Source: Acidobacteria bacterium 13_1_20CM_2_55_15 | Lineage (GTDB): Bacteria; Acidobacteriota; Terriglobia; 20CM-2-55-15 | Direction: 5' to 3' | DNA: 33,487 nt | NCBI GenBank assembly: GCA_001920875.1 | Contig: MNKP01000055.1 | Span: 1-33,487, forward strand | Shown here: piece after piece, positions 1-7,077 of the stretch | Numbering within the stretch: position 1 is the first letter of the stretch | Layout: every line of letters starts with the position of its first letter | Position numbers and translations under genes: made by a program | The notes under the pieces: generated by a model | Seen by the model: only the letters and a program-made list of their open reading frames with translations | Told to the model about the DNA's origin: nothing | Database searches by the model: none

Positions 1-66
1 CATCCTCCAATTGAAGACCGCATTGCGCGGCTGGAGACAATGGTCTACGGCCAGGCAATTCATTAA
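1..66 (+). CDS. C-terminal end of a probable M48 (HtpX-like) metalloprotease, partial
   Basis: Frame 1 is open from the first base to TAA at 64-66 and encodes 21 residues. They begin HPPIEDRIARLE, which resembles the conserved C-terminal segment of M48/HtpX-type peptidases (THPPxxeRIxrL). In that family the segment follows the zinc-binding protease domain, which here would lie to the left of the window. The stop is 7 bp from the stop of the converging acyltransferase gene. The family call rests on this short tail alone, so the exact subfamily and any membrane anchoring cannot be judged. Confidence 0.6.
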   Translation, partial: HPPIEDRIARLETMVYGQAIH

Positions 67-73
67 AATCTCA

Positions 74-985
74 TCAGTAGATCGAGGGTTCGCTTTCGGG
101 CCTGGTCTTCCACCGCCGGTGGATCCACAACCACTGATCGGGATACCTCCGGACATAGGCTTCGAGAATTTTGTTGAAACGCCTGGTATTTTCCAGGACG
201 TCGTGAGAAAGATCGCCGGTATTGACCAACTCAACGGGTGGATCGAGACGGAGGCGATGTCTTTTAACCTTGCTGTCCCAAATTAAGAAGCCGGGGATCA
301 CAGCCGCACCCGCCCGCAACGCAAATAACGCGATGGATGGAGTAGTCGCCGCCGGTATCCCAAAAAAATCCGCAAATACGCCTTCGTTTCGTGTCGTGTT
401 TTGATCAAACAGGATGCCGACCGCTTCATTTTGCTTTAGAGCTTTCAGAATATCGCGACCCGCTCTTCTGCGTTCTATGGGAATGTTGCCGCTCAGCGTG
501 CGGTAACTCGAGATCAACTGCTCAATGCGAGGGTTATCGATCGGCCGCACGATGAACTTCAGCGGGAATCCGTAGACGGCATGCGCGAATGAGCTCAGTT
601 CCCATGCTCCGAAATGCGCGGTCATGAAGATGACGCCGCGTCCCCGGCTCAATCCTTCCAAATAGTTTTCAAGCCCATCGTGAACGACGTACTCGGAAAT
701 ATTCCCTTTGTTCAATTGATGAAAATGCGTGAACTCCACAAGCAATCTTCCGAGATTTTGAAAACATCCGCGCAGGATGCGATCCCGCTCGCTCACGCTC
801 AAATCGGGGAACGCTAAGCGAAGATTGTGCGCACCTGTGTTCCGCTGCCGGCGTGCAAGATGAAATCCGCACCAGGCGAGCATCTCCGCTGCCAGGTGTG
901 CAAGACTGCGCGGCATCCAACGGAAGGTCCGAATTAAAACCCGGGCGAATATGTATTCGGCGAGTCCTTTAATGCCTCCACGCAT
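74..985 (-). CDS. LpxL/HtrB-type lysophospholipid (lipid A) acyltransferase
   Basis: This 303-residue protein has the usual length and motifs of the LpxL/LpxM (HtrB/MsbB) family, inner-membrane enzymes that transfer a secondary acyl chain from acyl-ACP to a lipid A precursor. A hydrophobic N-terminal region (about residues 8-45) is followed by the catalytic H-X4-E motif in TAHFGAWE (H124, E129), a FDQN block at 193-196 and the typical tail DQWLWIHRRWKTRP near 283-296. The start is ATG at 985. The gene diverges from the ArnT-like gene, with only 2 to 38 bp between starts depending on which start that gene uses, so their promoters must overlap each other or the coding sequence. Both genes act on envelope lipids. 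Which acyl position is modified cannot be read from the sequence, and other phospholipid or glycolipid substrates are possible. Confidence 0.87.
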   Translation of the reverse strand: MRGGIKGLAEYIFARVLIRTFRWMPRSLAHLAAEMLAWCGFHLARRQRNTGAHNLRLAFPDLSVSERDRILRGCFQNLGRLLVEFTHFHQLNKGNISEYVVHDGLENYLEGLSRGRGVIFMTAHFGAWELSSFAHAVYGFPLKFIVRPIDNPRIEQLISSYRTLSGNIPIERRRAGRDILKALKQNEAVGILFDQNTTRNEGVFADFFGIPAATTPSIALFALRAGAAVIPGFLIWDSKVKRHRLRLDPPVELVNTGDLSHDVLENTRRFNKILEAYVRRYPDQWLWIHRRWKTRPESEPSIY

Positions 986-1023
986 CCGTGCTATTTTTGC
1001 ATACTTGTCCTGAGACGACAGAC

Positions 1024-2598
1024 ATGAAACCCACGCCGCGTCTGTATTCCGACCACATGATCACCGCTGTGCTGGCACTCCTTTCATATGCTCTGTTCTT
1101 CTACGGCCTCGGCAGCATTGGACTGGTGGGACCGGATGAGCCGCGTTATGCAGCCATCGCCCGCGAAATGGTCTTAACCGGCGATTACATTACGCCCCGG
1201 CTTTACGGCATGCCCTGGTTCGAGAAGCCTCCGTTGATGTACTGGCTCGCAGCTCTCGCATACAGGATATTCGGATTCAATGAAGCTGGCGCGCGATTCC
1301 CGTCTGCTCTGAGCGCCACGCTTTGTGTCTTCTTAATCTACTGGTGCGGACGCAAACTTTGGGGCCGCGCCGAAGGTTTCCTCGTAGCGCTCGTGGCGGC
1401 AACCTCGATCGGTTCGTTTGTATTTGCTCGGGCCGCGTCTATGGATATGCTCCTGACAGCGTGTTTGACTGCGGCCCTTGTGTTCTTTTTATTCTCCTAC
1501 AATGACCCGACACCACGACGCCGGATTTGGCAGTGTGCATCGTACGCGTCGCTCGGATTGGCCGTTCTTGCGAAAGGACCGGTCGGTCTCCTTTTGCCGG
1601 CGCTATCGCTCGGCGGCTTCATTCTGTTGCGAGGCCGGTGGCGGGAGTGGCGCGACTGGTATCCGAAGGGGCTGTGGATTACCCTGGCCATCGCCGGGCC
1701 GTGGTATCTGTTCTGCACGATGCAGAACGGCCGGGAATTCCTTCAAATCTTTTTCATTAATCACAACGTCGAGCGATTCACCTCAACAAGCTACGGCCAC
1801 GACCGTCCATTTCTATTCTTTCTACCCGTGCTGTTGTTGCTTACATTTCCGTGGACTTTCCTCTTGATCTCAGTCGCACGCAGGAAGTTCGGGAGGAACG
1901 ATCATATCCTGCTGTGGTGGGCTTTGGTGCCGTTGGTCTTCTTTTCTTTCTCCGGGTCGAAGCTGCCCGGCTATATCTTGCCGATAGTGCCTCCGCTGGC
2001 ATTGCTCATAGGCAAAGAGTTGGTGCACCCCAGCTCTCTCGTCTATCGGGTCGCTGTATTTATGGAAGCAGGTACCATGGTCTTCATCGGCGTTGCGTTC
2101 GGTTTTTTTGGGAATACCTTGAACGTGGACCCGCACGTCAGCGGTACGTTGATTTTAGTTATTACATTCGTAATGGGCGCAATGTTATTTGCCCTCGCGG
2201 TATGGTTCGATCCCCTTTTGCTTGCCGCGTTCAATGCGACGGCAATCGTCGCTCTTGTGGTCACTGCAGCGACGATGGTATTTCCGCGGTTCGATCTTAC
2301 CGACACGATGCGTCCATGGCAGAGCGCATTGCAGCAACTGGTACGCGACGATGAAATCGTCTTGATGTATAAGCCCGCGCGCTGGGCGGAGTACGGGCTG
2401 CAATATTACCGTTCCAATCACGTGCGCAGCATTTTTTCGTCCGAGGAGTTGACCCAGATCACGAGGACGGACACTCGCGTTTTGTGCATTGCGGATGACA
2501 AGGCCCTGCGAGAAGTAAGCCGCGTTCCAACGCTGGATTTGGAAGTTGTTCACGCCATCGGGAACTACACTGCGTTCTGGTTGTTTCAGGTAAAATAA
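1024..2598 (+). CDS. ArnT/PMT-family membrane glycosyltransferase
   Basis: This multi-pass membrane protein of about 524 residues belongs to the GT-C fold family of ArnT and protein O-mannosyltransferases, which move a sugar from a polyprenyl phosphate donor to lipid A or protein on the periplasmic side. The first extracytoplasmic loop carries the family signature GPDEPRYAAIAREM, with the acidic catalytic pair DE, followed by WFEKPPLMYWL. About ten or more hydrophobic segments follow, and the last ~100 residues form a soluble domain. I chose ATG 1024; an in-frame GTG at 988 would add 12 polar residues but lie 2 bp from the divergent start. No strong Shine-Dalgarno is visible for either. The adjacent acyltransferase supports a role in lipid A decoration, but the sugar and acceptor are unknown. 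Confidence 0.85.
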   Translation: MKPTPRLYSDHMITAVLALLSYALFFYGLGSIGLVGPDEPRYAAIAREMVLTGDYITPRLYGMPWFEKPPLMYWLAALAYRIFGFNEAGARFPSALSATLCVFLIYWCGRKLWGRAEGFLVALVAATSIGSFVFARAASMDMLLTACLTAALVFFLFSYNDPTPRRRIWQCASYASLGLAVLAKGPVGLLLPALSLGGFILLRGRWREWRDWYPKGLWITLAIAGPWYLFCTMQNGREFLQIFFINHNVERFTSTSYGHDRPFLFFLPVLLLLTFPWTFLLISVARRKFGRNDHILLWWALVPLVFFSFSGSKLPGYILPIVPPLALLIGKELVHPSSLVYRVAVFMEAGTMVFIGVAFGFFGNTLNVDPHVSGTLILVITFVMGAMLFALAVWFDPLLLAAFNATAIVALVVTAATMVFPRFDLTDTMRPWQSALQQLVRDDEIVLMYKPARWAEYGLQYYRSNHVRSIFSSEELTQITRTDTRVLCIADDKALREVSRVPTLDLEVVHAIGNYTAFWLFQVK

Positions 2599-2601
2599 TC
2601 G

Positions 2602-2674
2602 GCCACAAAAAAGCACTAGAGACTCAAAAATATTCGCGTTTTTTGCGCGTCTTGTGGCTGTCTTCTCAAGACGC
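2602..2674. terminator. Inverted repeats between convergent genes, possible terminator
   Basis: Two nested inverted repeats lie between the ArnT-like stop (2598) and the leftward small ORF and activator gene. GCCACAA at 2602-2608 pairs with TTGTGGC at 2652-2658, and GCGTCTTG at 2647-2654 pairs perfectly with CAAGACGC at 2667-2674 across a 12-base loop. A T6 run on the minus strand (A6 at 2606-2611 on the plus strand) could serve leftward termination. The position fits a bidirectional terminator, but no textbook stem with an immediate U-tract is present. Confidence 0.35.
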
Positions 2675-2687
2675 TCGGAAAAGCTGT

Positions 2688-2750
2688 TCAGAGCCGGATA
2701 ACCAGATAAGCAGCCGTTGCGATCGCTGCTATCAGCGATAAGCCGACCAT
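2688..2750 (-). CDS. Possible 20-residue membrane peptide coupled to the sigma-54 activator stop codon
   Basis: This small reading frame starts at an ATG (2750-2748) that overlaps the TAA of the upstream activator gene by one base (TAATG) and ends in TGA at 2690-2688. The peptide has 20 residues, starts MVGLSL and ends AAYLVIRL. It is almost wholly hydrophobic with one C-terminal arginine, consistent with a single membrane span. AGGAG lies at 2757-2753, only 2 bases before the ATG, too close for normal initiation but well placed for reinitiation after the upstream stop. Small membrane peptides such as KdpF, CydX and AcrZ show that proteins of roughly this kind exist, but I recognise no family here. 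A chance ORF is a real alternative. Confidence 0.35.
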   Translation of the reverse strand: MVGLSLIAAIATAAYLVIRL

Positions 2751-4159
2751 TACTCCTCGATCTTGTACGTTTTGAGCTTGTTCCGGATGGTCTTCACATC
2801 CAGGCCCAGTTGGCGCGCGGCTTCGGCCTTGTTGTGTCCGGTGTTTTCAAGGGTTTTCAGAATCAATTCGCGCTCGGCTTCGGCCGCGGTGATGCCCAAA
2901 GGAAGCACGATTTTCGTTGAAGATTCCGCGCTCGGGTTGCGCAGATAAGGCGGCAGATGTGAGGTTTCGATCCACTCGCCGCGCGCGAGAATCAGGGCGC
3001 GCTCCAGCACATTGCGAAACTCACGCACATTTCCGGGCCATGAGTAGGTCATCAGCATTTCCAGTGCTTCGTCGCGGAGCGCTTCGACATTGACGTTGTG
3101 CTTCTTGTTGAATTCACCGATGAAATGCTGCGCCAGAAGCGGAATGTCTTCTTTGCGGTCACGTAGTGGCGGCAGATGTACTGTGAATACGGTGAGACGG
3201 TAATAGAGATCTTCCCGGAGCTTGCCGTCGCGGATTGCCGCGCGTGGATCCTGGTTTGTTGCGGCGATTACCCGGACGTCGAATTCAAATTCCTGTTTGC
3301 CGCCGAGACGGCGGACCTTGCCGTCCTCCAAAACGCGTAGAAGTTTCGGTTGCAGCGGCATGGGCATCTCTCCAATTTCGTCCAGAAACAACGTTCCGCC
3401 GTTTGCCAGCTCGAAACACCCCGGCCGTGTACCTACGGCCCCGGTGAACGCCCCTTTTTCATGTCCGAAGACTTCGCTTTCGATAAGGGTCTCGGGGATC
3501 GCTGCGGCATTGACTGCGATGAATGGGCCAGCGGCTCTCTTGCTAAGCCGGTGGAGGGTCCTGGCCGCGAGTTCTTTGCCGGTTCCGCTTTCTCCGGTGA
3601 CGATGGCGGACGCGTCCGTCGTGCTAAGGCTCTGAATCAGATCATAAACCTCGTGCATTACTTTGCTGCTTCCGACGAATTCGCCAAAACCCGACCCGCG
3701 CTCCAACTGTGAGGTGAGCTTACGTGATGTCTGGCGCATCTCGATATCGGACTCCGCAGCCTTCAGGATTGCGCGCAGCTTGGGATAATCCATGGGTTTG
3801 GTGATGAAATCTTGGGCGCCCTGCTTCATCGATTCGACGGCGAGGTCGATACTGGCGTGCGCTGTAACGAGAATGACCGGGCGATGGGAATTGCCTGCCT
3901 TCAGGCAGCGCAAAAGGTCTAGGCCAGAAAGCTGCGGCATGACCACGTCGGAAATAACGATCTCAGGGTCGTAGGATTCGACGAGATCCTTTGCTTCGAC
4001 GCCGTCGGAGGCGAGCCGCACATCGTAGCCCCACTCCTGCAAGATCATCTCGAGCACTTCGCGAATCGCCGGCTCATCATCAACAATAAGCACCTTGGTT
4101 TTGCGTTGCCCGTCTTTTCGGGACGCTGTGTCAATTTTGGGAATGTTGGAAGTGCTCAC
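2750..4159 (-). CDS. NtrC-family sigma-54-dependent response regulator
   Basis: This 469-residue protein has the full NtrC layout. A receiver domain (about 20-140) has acidic pocket D27/D28, phosphoacceptor D71, T99 and K121. The AAA+ domain (about 160-395) has Walker A GESGTGKE at 189-196, the sigma-54 contact loop GAFTGA at 236-241 and Walker B GGTLFLDE at 254-261. A Fis-type helix-turn-helix occupies the last ~40 residues. The intact GAFTGA loop indicates a true sigma-54 activator. The start is GTG at 4159 with no clear Shine-Dalgarno. No histidine kinase is adjacent; the nearest upstream gene is the REC-HD-GYP regulator, suggesting both answer to a distant kinase or phosphorelay. A candidate sigma-54 promoter 55 bp upstream suggests autoregulation. 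Its target genes cannot be named. Confidence 0.93.
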   Translation of the reverse strand: MSTSNIPKIDTASRKDGQRKTKVLIVDDEPAIREVLEMILQEWGYDVRLASDGVEAKDLVESYDPEIVISDVVMPQLSGLDLLRCLKAGNSHRPVILVTAHASIDLAVESMKQGAQDFITKPMDYPKLRAILKAAESDIEMRQTSRKLTSQLERGSGFGEFVGSSKVMHEVYDLIQSLSTTDASAIVTGESGTGKELAARTLHRLSKRAAGPFIAVNAAAIPETLIESEVFGHEKGAFTGAVGTRPGCFELANGGTLFLDEIGEMPMPLQPKLLRVLEDGKVRRLGGKQEFEFDVRVIAATNQDPRAAIRDGKLREDLYYRLTVFTVHLPPLRDRKEDIPLLAQHFIGEFNKKHNVNVEALRDEALEMLMTYSWPGNVREFRNVLERALILARGEWIETSHLPPYLRNPSAESSTKIVLPLGITAAEAERELILKTLENTGHNKAEAARQLGLDVKTIRNKLKTYKIEE

Positions 4160-4483
4160 GGTATTTCAGAGTATATGGGAAAAATTCCCGTTTTCGAAGA
4201 CCCGATAGTCACGAGCAATGTGCTGTCCAAAAGCGCGCCCCGCCGCTTTTACCTGTACCATCAGGGACTTACGGATCGGTTCCAGCCGCCTGGACTTACC
4301 CGTGTGCCATCTGAAAGTGGGCCATTAACATCATTAAGTGGTAACGCGATTCCTCTTAGAAGGTGAGGGTACTATCACAGATAAACCCGATGCCGTTCAA
4401 CTGGAATGTGTTTACAGCAAAATTCTGGTGGTTCGCGGCCACAACGACGGCGGGATACCCGCGGCTCTCGCTTTCTGAGGCCG
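4160..4483. other. 324-bp spacer between the two response-regulator genes
   Basis: No convincing gene lies here. It holds the candidate sigma-54 promoter (4214-4230, minus), two direct copies of GGACTTAC (4265-4272 and 4292-4299) at enhancer-like distance from it, and a small perfect inverted repeat GCGGG-ATA-CCCGC at 4450-4462 just after the HD-GYP stop. A minus-strand frame ending at 4356 stays open through most of the left part, but it begins inside the HD-GYP gene and resembles nothing I know. I see no riboswitch fold. Confidence 0.5.
4214..4230 (-). promoter_or_regulatory. Candidate sigma-54 (-24/-12) promoter of the activator gene
   Basis: Read on the minus strand the site is TTGGACAGCACATTGCT. 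It has the invariant GG-N10-GC spacing and a perfect TTGCT -12 element; the -24 element is TGGACA instead of the TGGCAC consensus. It would start transcription near 4203, about 44 bases before the GTG start of the NtrC-type gene. Lying directly upstream of a sigma-54 activator makes it more credible. It is a single-site pattern match by eye. Confidence 0.4.
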
Positions 4484-5539
4484 TCACTTCAACTGCGGCG
4501 GGACGTGATCGTCGAGATAGGCAAGTGTTGTTTCCACCAGGCTGGGATCGAATTGGGTTCCCGCGCACCGCCTGACTTCCGCAGCCGCTTCGCGGAAGGA
4601 AACCTGCACGTTGTAGGGGCGCTTGTAAATCATCGCATCGACCGTATCGACAATAGCGAACACTCGCGCACCAAATGGGATGTTGTCCCGTTGCAAACCG
4701 CGCGGATATCCCGTTCCGTCATACTTTTCATGATGCGAATAAACGATCTCGGCAGCATCTTTCAGAAATCCGATATTGCTGAGAAACTCGAAACCATATT
4801 CTGCATGCCGTTTCATAATTTTCCATTCGTCTTCAGTCAGTTTTGCCGGTTTCCATAGAATACTGTCGGGGATCTTCAATTTCCCGATGTCGTGGAGCAA
4901 CGCTCCATGCTCGATTTGAACAAGCGCGGCATCCTTGATGCCCATCGCGCTTGCGGCGCCTGCTGTCAGCTCCGCGACGCGGCGCGAGTGACCACTGGTG
5001 CTTTGATCACGGAAGTCCAGCGCCATGGACAAGGCGTCCAGGGTTGCCGAGTAGACATGTTCCAAACCCGTCAGTGCCTGATTGAGCGCCTTCGTCTGTT
5101 CCAGCACGAGTTGTTCGAGATGAAATCGATAGTTTTCATTTTCGATGATCAATCGGCGATGTTCGAGCGCGCGGCTGATGGACAACAAAAGCTGGTTCAA
5201 TTCGAGAGGCTTCAGAAGGAAATCTAATGCGCCCTTCCTCATGAGATCCACCGCCACAGAAGCTTCGTTTTGAGCGGTGAGAAAGATCACTTCGATCCGG
5301 AAATCGTACTGCTTGATCGTCTCGAGCAATTCGGCCCCGGACCTTTCGGGCATGCGGAAATCCAGGATGCACACATCTGGACGAAAAGACCCCAAGCGGG
5401 AAGCTGCTTCAAGGGAATTGGACAAGCCGAGAACGTTGAAGCCGCGACCTGTCAGGAATTCGCAGACGCACGCCACGATTTCGGGTTCATCATCGACAAC
5501 CAAGATGTTTCGCGTGGACCCACTGTTCGGATGCGACAT
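4484..5539 (-). CDS. Response regulator with HD-GYP c-di-GMP phosphodiesterase domain
   Basis: This 351-residue RpfG-type protein has an N-terminal receiver (about 10-125; acidic pocket D16/D17, phosphoacceptor D60, T88, K110), a helical coiled-coil linker (about 125-165) and a C-terminal HD-GYP domain. The metal and catalytic set is present: H184, HDIGK at 216-220, H245, HH at 269-270 and DGTGYP at 274-279. HD-GYP proteins hydrolyse cyclic di-GMP to pGpG or GMP, so phosphorylation of this protein should lower c-di-GMP. The start is ATG at 5539. Downstream in the same direction lies the NtrC-type activator and upstream an outer-membrane barrel gene, so it may link surface behaviour to sigma-54 transcription. 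No cognate kinase is visible. Confidence 0.94.
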   Translation of the reverse strand: MSHPNSGSTRNILVVDDEPEIVACVCEFLTGRGFNVLGLSNSLEAASRLGSFRPDVCILDFRMPERSGAELLETIKQYDFRIEVIFLTAQNEASVAVDLMRKGALDFLLKPLELNQLLLSISRALEHRRLIIENENYRFHLEQLVLEQTKALNQALTGLEHVYSATLDALSMALDFRDQSTSGHSRRVAELTAGAASAMGIKDAALVQIEHGALLHDIGKLKIPDSILWKPAKLTEDEWKIMKRHAEYGFEFLSNIGFLKDAAEIVYSHHEKYDGTGYPRGLQRDNIPFGARVFAIVDTVDAMIYKRPYNVQVSFREAAAEVRRCAGTQFDPSLVETTLAYLDDHVPPQLK

Positions 5540-5582
5540 TCCGCCGGATTCTATAGTAAGAGCAGAAGCCGAAAAAACGGAA

Positions 5583-6308
5583 TCAACGCCTGTTAAAGAA
5601 ATAAAAGATCACACCGGCCGAAGCTTCGCCGTTATGAATGGCTCCGCCCGCGGGAAAGACGATGGCGTTGGGATCATCCGATTGGCGGGGCAGACGAAAC
5701 GACGGATTCGGGCCGAGGAATCCGCGAACATCTACACGAAAACCGATCCAGCTTGATGACGGCCGCACCTTCACCCCGACGCCATAATTCAAGGCAAGCA
5801 GATGTGAATTTTTGATGCCGGGAAGGTTTCCGCGAAGAGGATCGCGCGCGATCGACTCAGCTTCCTGCGTCAACCGATATAGTGTGCCGCCCACACCTAT
5901 ACTTACAAACGGCCGGATGCTTTGCGATTCATTGTCCTGGAAATAGTAGAGGCCCGTAATCCCGTAATTATGGACACGAAGCCTGAGGTCAACCGACGTT
6001 GAAGGGGCTGAAACCCGGACAAAGTGCGCAGTGTTCGGTTCATAGCTGTAAAAAAACTCCTGACTCCAATGGCCGCGATCGAAGACGCCAACGCGCAATC
6101 CGCCGCGGACGGCGCGACTCAATTTGAATGTCTCCTGAATGGGTATTGCGGATTGAGGAAAACCGATTTCGAATTTCTTCCTGCTGTAAATACTGCCACC
6201 GCCAAACAGATTCACCTCGATGTTGTCCTTCAACTGCGCATGAGCGACGCTCGAGAATGCTAAAAGACAAACAAACGTCACAATGAGGTTTTTCAATCGC
6301 CGGTTCAT
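5583..6308 (-). CDS. Outer-membrane beta-barrel protein
   Basis: This 241-residue exported protein begins with a signal peptide (KR-rich start, hydrophobic core about 8-20, cleavage expected after AHA near residue 24). The rest alternates short beta strands such as GGLRVGVF, YGITGLYYF, RPFVSIGVGG and GVGVKV, typical of 8- to 10-stranded barrels. The C-terminus FYFFNRR has aromatic residues close to, but not at, the end. I chose ATG 6308 because GGAGG at 6317-6313 sits 4 bases before it; the in-frame GTG at 6311 would leave one base. It resembles the barrel at 21263-21862 in the segment NYGxGVKVxP...FRxDxRG, so the two are likely paralogues. The HD-GYP regulator starts 43 bp downstream and may be co-transcribed. 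Ligand or function is unknown. Confidence 0.75.
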   Translation of the reverse strand: MNRRLKNLIVTFVCLLAFSSVAHAQLKDNIEVNLFGGGSIYSRKKFEIGFPQSAIPIQETFKLSRAVRGGLRVGVFDRGHWSQEFFYSYEPNTAHFVRVSAPSTSVDLRLRVHNYGITGLYYFQDNESQSIRPFVSIGVGGTLYRLTQEAESIARDPLRGNLPGIKNSHLLALNYGVGVKVRPSSSWIGFRVDVRGFLGPNPSFRLPRQSDDPNAIVFPAGGAIHNGEASAGVIFYFFNRR

Positions 6309-6396
6309 CACGCCTCCGTTCTGCTCGAAACGCTATCTCACTCCAGGGACAGAACTGGGGCAAGCAAGTAATGCGTCCAGGGAAAATTTGGGGAGC

Positions 6397-6440
6397 GGGC
6401 GCACACCTGATTTCTTGTCTCAGAAATCAGGTGTGCGCCC
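6397..6440. repeat. Perfect 19-bp palindrome at the mobA 3' end
   Basis: A perfect 19-bp inverted repeat, GGGCGCACACCTGATTTCT at 6397-6415 and its complement at 6422-6440, surrounds a 6-base loop TGTCTC. The right arm contains the mobA stop codon (6427-6429 on the minus strand), so the last mobA codons are part of the stem. It lies between mobA and the leftward barrel gene and would form a very stable RNA hairpin. There is no U-tract, so REP-type or mRNA-stabilising element is as likely as terminator. Confidence 0.75.
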
Positions 6441-6984
6441 CCCTGTAATCTTCTGGCGTGTTGAGGTTGCGAAAGATCGAAGCTTCAAAACCGGCGCTGA
6501 GCAGTTGCGACTCAGAAATGATTTCTGCGTCCGAACCTGCGATCCAGGCGTGCACGCTCCAGTCTTCGCCCACCAGACGATGCGCAATTTCGGGCAGAAG
6601 CGTCTTCCGGACACCGAGGCACAACGGAAATTGGGACCCAATCTTGCAAGCCGTTACGCGGCGGCCCGATCTTTCGATTCGGGACCGCAAATAGAGTAGG
6701 AAGTCTTTCGTCAAAAAGGGCAGGTCTACGGCAAGGATGAGATTAGCGTCTGTTGAAGTCATTTCGAGCGCAGTGGCGATTCCTGAGAGAGGTCCACGGC
6801 CTGGGATGCGGTCGGGCAGGCGGTCTCGGCCTACCACCTGGACTTCGTCCGCGGCAGTTTCCAGCAGGCCGACCATATGCGCAAGGAGGGTACGGCCGTG
6901 CCAGTTCAGCAGTGCCTTATCCCGGCCCATTCGCTCACTTTTCCCGCCAGCGAGAATAAAACCAGTCATAGACATCGCGGGCAT
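6427..6984 (-). CDS. mobA: Molybdenum cofactor guanylyltransferase MobA
   Basis: MobA joins GMP from GTP to molybdopterin, making the guanine dinucleotide form of the molybdenum cofactor in the cytoplasm. This 185-residue protein has the nucleotidyltransferase signature LAGGKSERMGRDKALL at 11-26, the guanine-binding GRGPLSGI block at 62-69, the metal-binding DLPFL near 87-91 and the late FRNLNTPEDY motif near the C-terminus. Length fits the family. The ATG at 6984 is used here; internal ATGs 3 and 5 codons later are also possible, since no Shine-Dalgarno decides. No other molybdenum genes are nearby. It diverges from the S55 gene across 93 bp. Its last codons lie inside a palindrome. Confidence 0.9.
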   Translation of the reverse strand: MPAMSMTGFILAGGKSERMGRDKALLNWHGRTLLAHMVGLLETAADEVQVVGRDRLPDRIPGRGPLSGIATALEMTSTDANLILAVDLPFLTKDFLLYLRSRIERSGRRVTACKIGSQFPLCLGVRKTLLPEIAHRLVGEDWSVHAWIAGSDAEIISESQLLSAGFEASIFRNLNTPEDYRGAHT

Positions 6985-6988
6985 GACA

Positions 6989-7018
6989 TTGACAGATACT
7001 TGATGCTTCTTTTAAGAT
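6989..7018 (+). promoter_or_regulatory. Candidate sigma-70-type promoter for the exported three-gene operon
   Basis: A perfect -35 hexamer TTGACA (6989-6994) is followed after 18 bases by TAAGAT (7013-7018, 4 of 6 to TATAAT). Transcription would begin near 7025, about 50 bases before the ATG at 7078. It is the best -35 match noted in the intergenic regions examined. Confidence 0.45.
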
Positions 7019-7077
7019 GAAGTGTCACTTTTCTGATTGAAAATATTGTATTTAGGAAGGGGTTAGCCCACCAAATC

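Noticed and set aside
4450-4462. Small hairpin after the HD-GYP stop as a riboswitch or c-di-GMP aptamer
   Set aside because: Only a 5-bp stem with a 3-base loop; the conserved GEMM-type sequence blocks are absent.
4356-4568. 70-codon minus-strand frame in the spacer after the HD-GYP gene
   Set aside because: It starts inside the HD-GYP gene and matches nothing I know. The segment beginning GYPAVVVAANHQNF looks faintly protein-like, so it could be a remnant, but this is not enough to call.
6312-6396. Direct TCCCTGGA copies upstream of the barrel gene as operators
   Set aside because: Two 8-bp copies 31 bp apart in this short region are not enough without a regulator or promoter to tie them to.
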